DNA from: Bacteroidota bacterium
Lineage (GTDB): Bacteria > Bacteroidota > Bacteroidia > NS11-12g > UBA955
Assembly (NCBI GenBank): GCA_009918425.1
Contig: RGEC01000139.1
Coordinates: 1 to 5,849 of the forward strand
DNA length: 5,849 bases
Reading direction: 5' to 3'
Below the pieces are notes generated by a model. It had not been told where the DNA came from. It was given only the letters and a program-made list of their open reading frames with translations, and did no database searches. Each line of letters starts with the position of its first letter. The first letter of the stretch is position 1. Of the stretch, positions 1-4,959 are shown piece after piece. A program made the translations under genes and the position numbers.

Positions 1-39
1 ATGCCCTGAGAAAAGAGCGATGAGCAAAAAAATGAGCAT
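1..39 (-). CDS. 5' end of a leftward gene with signal-peptide-like start (partial)
   Basis: Reading leftward from an ATG at 39-37, the 13 visible codons give MLIFLLIALFSGH, a strongly hydrophobic stretch that resembles the core of a Bacteroidota signal peptide or a first membrane helix. The frame is open to the window edge, and an in-frame stop lies upstream of the ATG (TAA at 75-73 on this strand). A candidate Bacteroidota promoter sits 29-59 nt upstream in the right orientation. No basic residue follows the initiator Met, which is atypical for a signal peptide. The family cannot be named from 13 residues. The alternative is that the stretch is non-coding, or that it is the tail of a rightward gene ending at the TAA at 59-61, whose 19 visible residues are basic and unremarkable. 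I favour the leftward gene because hydrophobicity, start and promoter agree. Confidence 0.35.
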   Translation of the reverse strand, partial: MLIFLLIALFSGH

Positions 40-67
40 CCAAATAGGCAGTAAACGATAACTTTCT

Positions 68-98
68 GAAATTTACGTAAATACACCACACTCATCAA
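68..98 (-). promoter_or_regulatory. Candidate Bacteroidota promoter for the leftward gene
   Basis: On the minus strand a TTG (98-96) is followed after 20 nt by TAAATTTC (75-68). This matches the Bacteroidota -33/-7 pattern TTG, 17-23 nt, TAnnTTTG with one mismatch in the last base. It would place transcription start near 61 and leave a leader of about 22 nt before the ATG at 39. Such short motifs also occur by chance in AT-rich DNA, so this is only suggestive. Confidence 0.3.
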
Positions 99-174
99 CT
101 GCAAATATCTTAAAATAATGTATCAACGCCTCCACGTTTGTGTCATTTTTCCACCATCAAAAAAAAATATTTTG

Positions 175-204
175 TTGAATGAAACGTTTTATCTCCTAAA
201 TTTG
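175..204 (+). promoter_or_regulatory. Bacteroidota-type promoter of the porP/sprF-like gene
   Basis: TTG at 175-177, a 19-nt spacer, then a perfect TAAATTTG at 197-204 fit the Bacteroidota housekeeping consensus (TTG, 17-23 nt, TAnnTTTG). Transcription should start around 210-212, only about 7-9 nt before the ATG at 219, so the mRNA leader would be very short and carry no Shine-Dalgarno sequence. That is tolerated in this phylum, where Shine-Dalgarno use is weak. Confidence 0.7.
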
Positions 205-218
205 TCCATTCAGAAACT

Positions 219-1232
219 ATGCAAAAAGGATTTTTACGACTTTCCTTTATGGCCGCTTCATTGCTTTCAGTGGCCACTATCAAGGCACAAGACCCGGAAC
301 TGACCCAGTTCTATGCAGCACCGGTCTACACGAATCCTGCACTCGCAGGGGCTGCCTATTGTCCATTCGGAGCCGCAGGGCGTGCCTCTGTAAATTACCG
401 AAATCAATGGCCGGGCTTACCCGGCACCTTCAGATCGTTTGCAGCTTCATGGGACCAGCATATCTCGAGCATTGGCGGCGGTTTGGGAGCCATGGTATTT
501 CATGATGTTGCCGGATCCGGTCTACTCACCACCACTACCATTAGCGGTGTTTATTCTTATTTATTGCCCTTGAATCGCAATAAATTATTTATGCGCTTCG
601 GTCTTCAAGGCGCTTATTCGTTTAAAAGCATTAATTTTAACCGTCTGAAATTTTCAGACCAAATTGTGCCAACCCAGGGATTCGTAAATCCAACTGCTGA
701 ACAGGTGCCATCTCAAAACATCGGCTACCCCAATTTCAATGCAGGATGGATTATGTATACTTCTAAATTTTATTTCGGCCTCGCTGCCCACAATGTTATT
801 GAGCCAAATTGGAGTTTTTATCAGAATCCTAATGAGATTTTACCACGCCGCTACACAGTTCACACGGGTGCCAATATTCCGCTTACCAAATCCAGATACA
901 AACAGGATGATGAAGCTACTTTCAGCCCTAACGCACTGTTTATGGTACAGCGTAATTTCACTCAACTTAATTTAGGTTTTTATGCCAGCAAAGGCCCGCT
1001 TGTTAGTGGTCTATGGTTCAGACAAACATTTGGCAACTATAAAAATGCAGACGCTATCATGATGCTTATAGGTTTCCGTAAGGATAAATTTAAGTTTGGT
1101 TATAGCTATGACTTTACAGTAAGTGATGGAAGAAGCGCAATTCCTTCCAGCCATGAAGTGAGTGCCAGTATAATTTGGTGTGTACCCCCGGGAAGCAAGC
1201 CTTTCCGCCCATTAAAATGTCCTGAATTTTAA
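219..1232 (+). CDS. porP: PorP/SprF family type IX secretion system outer-membrane protein
   Basis: This 337-residue protein belongs to the PorP/SprF family: beta-barrel-like outer-membrane proteins tied to type IX secretion and gliding, some of which anchor secreted adhesins or connect to the GldK ring. Residues 1-23 form a signal peptide (basic Lys3 and Arg7, hydrophobic 8-19, cleavage expected after IKA before Gln24). The mature protein opens with the family's signature: QDPELTQFY, then a YTNPALAGA segment. Alternating Tyr/Phe/Gly-rich strands follow throughout, and the last residue is Phe, as is usual for outer-membrane barrels. The length is typical. The ATG at 219 is chosen because it gives a complete signal peptide and lies just after a perfect promoter. 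Its place directly before gldK matches the P. gingivalis order porP-porK, but here a hairpin and a separate promoter lie between them. The family has many paralogues per genome, so PorP proper rather than SprF-like is inferred from the neighbour. Confidence 0.88.
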   Translation: MQKGFLRLSFMAASLLSVATIKAQDPELTQFYAAPVYTNPALAGAAYCPFGAAGRASVNYRNQWPGLPGTFRSFAASWDQHISSIGGGLGAMVFHDVAGSGLLTTTTISGVYSYLLPLNRNKLFMRFGLQGAYSFKSINFNRLKFSDQIVPTQGFVNPTAEQVPSQNIGYPNFNAGWIMYTSKFYFGLAAHNVIEPNWSFYQNPNEILPRRYTVHTGANIPLTKSRYKQDDEATFSPNALFMVQRNFTQLNLGFYASKGPLVSGLWFRQTFGNYKNADAIMMLIGFRKDKFKFGYSYDFTVSDGRSAIPSSHEVSASIIWCVPPGSKPFRPLKCPEF

Positions 1233-1253
1233 ACAAACAATCAAATTCCATCT

Positions 1254-1289
1254 TAAATGGGCTGAAAATTTCCGTTTTCAGCCCATTTA
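1254..1289 (+). terminator. Hairpin terminator between porP and gldK
   Basis: A perfect 15-bp inverted repeat, TAAATGGGCTGAAAA (1254-1268) against TTTTCAGCCCATTTA (1275-1289), encloses a 6-nt loop. It starts 22 nt after the porP stop codon. The stem is strong, but the U-tract after it is broken (TTTATATTTG), so termination may be partial. The A-rich left flank means it could also act against leftward transcription. The -33 element of the gldK promoter begins immediately after it, which suggests the hairpin insulates the two genes. Confidence 0.75.
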
Positions 1290-1292
1290 TAT

Positions 1293-1323
1293 TTGGCACA
1301 TAAGAAAAAAATTTCTATACTTG
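1293..1323 (+). promoter_or_regulatory. Bacteroidota-type promoter of gldK
   Basis: TTG at 1293-1295 (inside TTTG 1292-1295) is followed after 20 nt by TATACTTG at 1316-1323, one mismatch from TAnnTTTG. Transcription would start near 1330, giving a leader of about 34 nt before the ATG at 1364. The leader has a 4-bp CGCT/AGCG hairpin (1336-1347), too small to read as a regulator. It shows that gldK can be transcribed separately from porP. Confidence 0.55.
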
Positions 1324-1363
1324 CGAAATATTTTTCGCTAAAAAGCGTTAAAAACATAAACAA

Positions 1364-2890
1364 ATGAAAATGAATTTCAGGGTAAAAATTCAATGGTTAG
1401 CCGCAATTGCACTTCCTTTGATATTTGCAGGATGCGGATCTAAAGACCAAAGCAGAACAACAGGTCAATTGTACAACAGTCCCAAATGGGGTGGATTTGC
1501 CAATCCCAAATACAAGGGTCAGGAAACTGGTCCTGGACTGGTGTTAGTTGAAGGTGGTTCTTTCACAATGGGTTCCACAGAAAACGATTTACGGTATGAC
1601 AATAACAACGTCGAAAGAACCGTTACCGTAAATTCTTTCTACATGGACGAAACTGAAGTGAGCAATCTGGATTACCGCGGTTACATTTATTGGTTAATGC
1701 GCACGTTTGTGGATTATCCGGAAGTTTATAACCAGGCACTGCCTGACTCCAATTGTTGGAGGAGCAAACTTGGATATAATGAACCATTCGTTGATTACTA
1801 TTTCCGCCACCCTGCTTACAAAGATTATCCTGTTGTAGGTGTTAACTGGAGTCAGGCCACTGATTTTGCCAAGTGGAGAACCGATCGGGTAAATGAATAC
1901 ATTATTGACCGAGATCGTATTATGAAATTTACCGTGGCTCAGGATGCAGCCGGAGACAACAATTTTAACACCAGAACATATTTAGCAGGCCAGTATGATT
2001 TCTTGAAAAAGGGTAAAAAGCCCCTCAAAGATTACAGTAAATTGAAGAAAAAAGATCGTAAGCGTTACAAAGTGAGCATGGAAGACGGTATACTTCTCCC
2101 CGACTATCGCTTACCTACAGAGGCAGAATGGGAATTTGCAGCTCAGGCCAATATTGGAAACACCCAGTTTGAAAATGTTGACCAGAAACGACTCTACTCT
2201 TGGGACGACTACACCATCAGAATCAAAGATGGTAATGAAACAGATCGCGGAAAAATTCGTATGAATGCCATGCGTGGCAAAGGTGACTTTGGTGGTGTAG
2301 CAGGCGGTCCTTTGAACGATGCCGGTTTCATCACAACACCCGTTTACAGCTACTGGCCTAATGCCTATGGATTGTATAACATGGCAGGTAACGTAAGCGA
2401 ATGGGTTATGGATATTTACCGTCCTTTATCTTTGGAAGACATGGATGCCTTTATGCCATTCCGCGGAAACGTATACAAAACTCTGGTTATGGATCAGTAT
2501 GGTGCTATCGAGGAAAAAGACAGCCTTGGTCGTCTTAAATTCCGCGATGTTACCGAGTCCGATAACGCAAATCGCCGCAACTACCGTGTTGCCGATAACA
2601 AAGGATTTAGAGATGAAGACAACTACAATAAAGGTGAAATGATTTATGAATATGGAGTTTCATCTCTTGTAGACAACAAGGCCCGTGTATTCAAAGGAGC
2701 AAGCTGGAATGATCGCACCTACTGGGCATCTCCCGGCACTCGCCGCTTCCTGGATGAAAAGCAAAGTACCAGCACCATTGGATTCCGATGTGCAATGGTT
2801 AGAATTGGTTCACCTGTGGGCAACAGCAAAGAGAAATACAACAAACTGCCCAGCAGTGGTATTGACAAAAAAACAAAGAAAAAGCGTTAA
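1364..2890 (+). CDS. gldK: Type IX secretion/gliding lipoprotein GldK (PorK), formylglycine-generating-enzyme fold
   Basis: GldK/PorK is an outer-membrane lipoprotein that forms, with GldN/PorN, the periplasmic ring of the type IX secretion system. Residues 1-23 are a lipoprotein signal peptide (basic Arg6 and Lys8, hydrophobic 11-22, lipobox FAGC with the lipidated Cys24). From about residue 58 the protein follows the FGE-sulfatase/SUMF1 fold: EGGSFTMGS (63-71), DYRLPTEAEWEFAA (247-260), GLYNMAGNVSEW (336-347) and GFRCA (473-477). A family-typical insertion lies at about 350-440. The two catalytic cysteines of true formylglycine-generating enzymes, expected at about 453-462, are absent (Tyr-Trp-Ala and Gly-Thr-Arg-Arg there), so a structural role is expected, as for other GldK proteins. 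The C-terminus is Lys-rich. At 508 residues it is in the upper normal range. A second ATG at 1370 is possible; the first gives an equally good signal peptide. gldL does not follow: a terminator lies 18 nt after the stop. Confidence 0.93.
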   Translation: MKMNFRVKIQWLAAIALPLIFAGCGSKDQSRTTGQLYNSPKWGGFANPKYKGQETGPGLVLVEGGSFTMGSTENDLRYDNNNVERTVTVNSFYMDETEVSNLDYRGYIYWLMRTFVDYPEVYNQALPDSNCWRSKLGYNEPFVDYYFRHPAYKDYPVVGVNWSQATDFAKWRTDRVNEYIIDRDRIMKFTVAQDAAGDNNFNTRTYLAGQYDFLKKGKKPLKDYSKLKKKDRKRYKVSMEDGILLPDYRLPTEAEWEFAAQANIGNTQFENVDQKRLYSWDDYTIRIKDGNETDRGKIRMNAMRGKGDFGGVAGGPLNDAGFITTPVYSYWPNAYGLYNMAGNVSEWVMDIYRPLSLEDMDAFMPFRGNVYKTLVMDQYGAIEEKDSLGRLKFRDVTESDNANRRNYRVADNKGFRDEDNYNKGEMIYEYGVSSLVDNKARVFKGASWNDRTYWASPGTRRFLDEKQSTSTIGFRCAMVRIGSPVGNSKEKYNKLPSSGIDKKTKKKR

Positions 2891-2907
2891 TTTGACGAAT
2901 ATATAAG

Positions 2908-2934
2908 AAAGGCCTCCTGATGGAGGCCTTTTTT
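2908..2934 (+). terminator. Intrinsic terminator of gldK
   Basis: AAAGGCCTCC (2908-2917) pairs perfectly with GGAGGCCTTT (2922-2931) around a TGAT loop, and an uninterrupted run of six T (2929-2934) follows. This is a textbook intrinsic terminator 18 nt after the gldK stop. It ends the T9SS transcript here, so gldL/M/N cannot be downstream in the same operon. Confidence 0.92.
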
Positions 2935-2947
2935 ATGCAATGTACCT

Positions 2948-2955
2948 TAACTTTG
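2948..2955 (+). promoter_or_regulatory. -7 element of the rnpB promoter
   Basis: TAACTTTG matches TAnnTTTG exactly and lies about 5 nt before the expected 5' end of RNase P RNA near 2960, the right spacing for its transcription start. No TTG is found 17-23 nt upstream; that region is the right arm and T-run of the gldK terminator. The -33 half therefore appears weak or absent, although rnpB is usually strongly expressed. Confidence 0.55.
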
Positions 2956-2959
2956 CAGC

Positions 2960-3353
2960 AGCAGTCTGCCTTACCGCGCCGGGGAAACCCGGTGAGGAAA
3001 GTCCGGGCAACACAGGGCGCCGTACTTCCTAACAGGAAGGCGCAACACGGGCAATCGGGTTGCGACAGAAAGTGTCACAGAAACTATACCGCCCCGGCTT
3101 TGTCGGGGTAAGGGTGAAAAAGCGGGGTAAGAGCCCACTCATCTTGTTGTGAAACAGGATTGGGAAAAACCTTACGGGTTGAAAGACCAAATAAACCCTG
3201 TACCTGGAGCGGCCCGCTCCGGTTCGCTGCCTTGGCAGTGATGACAGGGAGGGTAGGTCGATGGAGGTCTGCTGTGAAGCAGTTCCCAGATAAATGGTAA
3301 GGGTCCTTATTCGGCAACGAATTTGGATACAGAACCCGGCTTATAGGACTGCT
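2960..3353 (+). ncRNA. rnpB: RNase P RNA, bacterial class A
   Basis: This is the catalytic RNA of RNase P, which removes 5' leaders from precursor tRNAs. The ends pair as helix P1: AGCAGTC (2960-2966) with GACTGCT (3347-3353). A GAAA-capped hairpin CCGGG/CCCGG at 2979-2992 fits P3. The conserved core is intact: GAGGAAAGTCCGGGC (2994-3008), the 5' strand of P4, and ACAGAACCCGGCTTA (3329-3343), the 3' strand that closes the P4 pseudoknot. Between them are a GC-rich hairpin with arms CTTCCT/AGGAAG (about 3024-3038), GTAAGAGCCCACTC (3126-3139), a GGAGCGGCCCGCTCC hairpin around 3207-3221 and AGGGAGGGTAGGTCGATGGA (3246-3265). The length of about 394 nt is normal. Exact ends are estimated from P1 and may be off by a few bases. 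No strong terminator hairpin was found after it; a short T-run (TTTT at 3353-3356) follows P1. Small open frames on either strand here are not genes. Confidence 0.96.
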
Positions 3354-3376
3354 TTTAAAAAATTAATCAATCGGGG

Positions 3377-3407
3377 TTGATTTTAGCCTGCAGATTTGTT
3401 AATTTTG
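3377..3407 (+). promoter_or_regulatory. Bacteroidota-type promoter of tRNA-Gly
   Basis: TTG at 3377-3379, a 20-nt spacer and a perfect TAATTTTG at 3400-3407 fit the Bacteroidota consensus. Transcription should start near 3414, giving a 5' leader of about 25 nt before the tRNA, to be cut off by RNase P. It is the only convincing promoter upstream of gatB in the window, so gatB may depend on readthrough from it. Confidence 0.65.
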
Positions 3408-3438
3408 CACCCACATTGATCGAAAGGTCTTTGTAAAA

Positions 3439-3514
3439 GCGAGAATAGCTCAGTTGGTAGAGCATCACCTTGCCAAGGTGAGGGTCGCGAGTTCGAGTCT
3501 CGTTTCTCGCTCCA
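3439..3514 (+). tRNA. tRNA-Gly (anticodon GCC)
   Basis: The acceptor stem is GCGAGAA (3439-3445) with TTCTCGC (3504-3510), seven perfect pairs, followed by discriminator T3511 and an encoded CCA (3512-3514). The anticodon arm is TCACC/GGTGA around the loop TTGCCAA (3470-3476), with anticodon GCC at 3472-3474 reading GGC and GGU glycine codons. The D arm (GCTCAGTTGGTAGAGC, 3448-3463) and the T arm (GTTCGAGTC, 3491-3499) are standard. A dedicated promoter lies upstream and a terminator starts 4 nt after the CCA, so the gene is a complete single-tRNA unit. Confidence 0.98.
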
Positions 3515-3517
3515 GAG

Positions 3518-3545
3518 AGCCCCGGAAACGGGGCTTTTCTTTTTG
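3518..3545 (+). terminator. Intrinsic terminator after tRNA-Gly, abutting gatB
   Basis: AGCCCCG (3518-3524) pairs with CGGGGCT (3529-3535) around a GAAA tetraloop. A U-rich tract, TTTTCTTTTT (3535-3544), completes an intrinsic terminator. Recognisable GatB-coding homology begins at about 3547, so the terminator occupies the place where the gatB leader and its first codons would be expected. Confidence 0.88.
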
Positions 3546-3561
3546 GGAAATACATGTACAG

Positions 3562-4959
3562 ATGCTTACAGGCAGTAAAGCATTTTCTTCAGACAGCACC
3601 GCTTATGGACAAATGCCCAATACGCAGGTCAGCCCTATTAGCCTTGCACATCCCGGGACACTTCCCCGACACAATAAACAAGCCATAGAAATGGCCATAA
3701 AAATGGGGCTGGCACTTCAATGTGGAATTACCCGTATCAATAGGTATTCGCGCAAAAATTATTTTTATGCCGATTTGCCCAAGGGATATCAGATAACGCA
3801 GTTTGACACCCCTCTGTGTACAGGAGGTTTCGTTAATATAAAACCAAAAACCGGCGAACCCAAAAAAATACGCCTCATCCGCATTCATATGGAGGAAGAT
3901 ACAGGCAAGAGCATGCACGACCAGGACCTTACGGACTCGCTGATTGATTACAACCGCGCCGGAACTCCGCTCATAGAGGTAGTTACAGAACCGGATATCC
4001 GCACAGGTGATGAGGCTTATGCCTTTGTTACTGAAATACGCCGTTTGGTTCGCTACCTTGATATCTGCGACGGTAATATGGAAGAAGGCAGTTTGCGATG
4101 CGATGCGAATATCTCTATACGTCCCAAAGGTTCATCTGCATTTGGAACCAAGGTGGAAGTAAAAAACATGAACTCCATAAGCAATGTGAAGCGAGCCATT
4201 GATTTCGAAATTAAACGGCAGACGGAATTGCTTAACAGTGGGGGAACTGTAGTAGGTGAAACACGTGGATTTAACGGCTTGAATGGAAATACTTTCAGCA
4301 TGCGAAGGAAAGAGCTGGTGAATGATTACCGCTATTTTCCCGAACCTGATTTACCCCCGTTAACACTACAGGACAAAGATATTGAAGCAGTGAGGCACAG
4401 CATGCCTGAATTGCCGGAAACACTTTTTAACCGCTTTCATAATGAATTAGGGCTATCTGAATATGATGCATCGGTTTTGACAGACGACAAAACTACAGCT
4501 CTATATTTTAATCGCCTTATTCAATGCACATCAAATTATAAGGCTGCCGCTAACTGGGTAAACGTATCTATCAAAGGTTATCTGAATGAGAATGCAATGG
4601 GAATGGAATCGTTTCCGCTACAACCCGAAAAAATTGCTGAAATCATTGATGTTATTGATAAAAATATCATTTCTCATAGTGCTGCAGCACAGCACTTGTT
4701 TCCTGCCATGATTGAAAATATCGGGGTATCCGCTTCATCACTAATAGAAAAACTAAATCTGGCACAGGACGCCGATACCGACACTATTGAAACCCTCATA
4801 GCCGAAGTATTGTCGAAGTTCCCAGAGAAGGTTCAGGAATACAAAAATGGCAAAACCGGCTTGCTGGGATTGTTTGTAGGCGAAGTTATGAAAGCCAGCA
4901 AAGGCAAAGCAGATCCAAGAAAAACGAATGAGCAGGTGCGTAAAATGCTTGATCAATGA
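3562..4959 (+). CDS. gatB: Asp-tRNA(Asn)/Glu-tRNA(Gln) amidotransferase subunit B, N-terminus abnormal
   Basis: GatB is the kinase/tRNA-binding subunit of the GatCAB complex, which converts Glu-tRNA(Gln) and Asp-tRNA(Asn) to the correctly charged forms in the cytoplasm. From the ATG at 3562 the protein has 465 residues. GatB hallmarks in order: RKNYFYADLPKGYQ (64-77), HMEEDTGKS (109-117), NMEEGSLRCDANIS (172-185), DYRYFPEPDLPP (255-266), and a C-terminal YqeY-like domain (about 345-465) ending VGEVMKASKGKADP. The family is usually about 475-490 residues. The missing part is the start: homologues begin with about 9 residues, then GLE(I/V)HVQ. Here E-I-H-V-Q is encoded at 3547-3561, before the first in-frame ATG, and upstream lies the tRNA terminator. 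The frame stays open back through the tRNA to a TAA at 3400-3402 with no ATG; only TTG (3454) and GTG (3478) inside the tRNA could start a longer form, which is unlikely. ATG 3562 is therefore a fallback. The end overlaps the next gene. Identity is firm; start and functionality are uncertain. Confidence 0.9.
   Translation: MLTGSKAFSSDSTAYGQMPNTQVSPISLAHPGTLPRHNKQAIEMAIKMGLALQCGITRINRYSRKNYFYADLPKGYQITQFDTPLCTGGFVNIKPKTGEPKKIRLIRIHMEEDTGKSMHDQDLTDSLIDYNRAGTPLIEVVTEPDIRTGDEAYAFVTEIRRLVRYLDICDGNMEEGSLRCDANISIRPKGSSAFGTKVEVKNMNSISNVKRAIDFEIKRQTELLNSGGTVVGETRGFNGLNGNTFSMRRKELVNDYRYFPEPDLPPLTLQDKDIEAVRHSMPELPETLFNRFHNELGLSEYDASVLTDDKTTALYFNRLIQCTSNYKAAANWVNVSIKGYLNENAMGMESFPLQPEKIAEIIDVIDKNIISHSAAAQHLFPAMIENIGVSASSLIEKLNLAQDADTDTIETLIAEVLSKFPEKVQEYKNGKTGLLGLFVGEVMKASKGKADPRKTNEQVRKMLDQ

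Noticed and set aside
118..303. Short rightward open frame overlapping the start of porP
   Set aside because: It runs through the porP promoter and signal-peptide codons in another frame and shows no family features; the frame at 219 has a clear signal peptide and T9SS motifs.
2920..3111. Rightward open frame starting in the gldK terminator and running into rnpB
   Set aside because: It lies within the terminator and the P4/P3 core of RNase P RNA; no protein features.
3084..3317. Leftward open frame across rnpB
   Set aside because: It is the antisense of a highly structured, conserved RNase P RNA; the GC-rich structured RNA explains the lack of stops.
3538..3545. TCTTTTTG as a possible promoter box for gatB
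   Set aside because: It lacks the conserved A at position 2, has no TTG at the right distance and is fully explained as the terminator U-tract.
3439..3545. tRNA-Gly 3' end as an attachment site of an integrated element
   Set aside because: No repeat of the tRNA 3' end is visible elsewhere in the window and there is no integrase gene; the unusual gatB junction alone does not prove integration or excision.
3454..3561. N-terminal extension of GatB starting at TTG 3454 or GTG 3478
   Set aside because: The residues come from translating tRNA-Gly and its terminator, a recurring artefact; apart from the last five or six codons (E-I-H-V-Q) they have no GatB homology.
3589..3918. 109-codon leftward open frame inside gatB
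   Set aside because: It is antisense to conserved GatB-coding sequence, with no signal peptide, motif or promoter; a shadow of the gatB codons.
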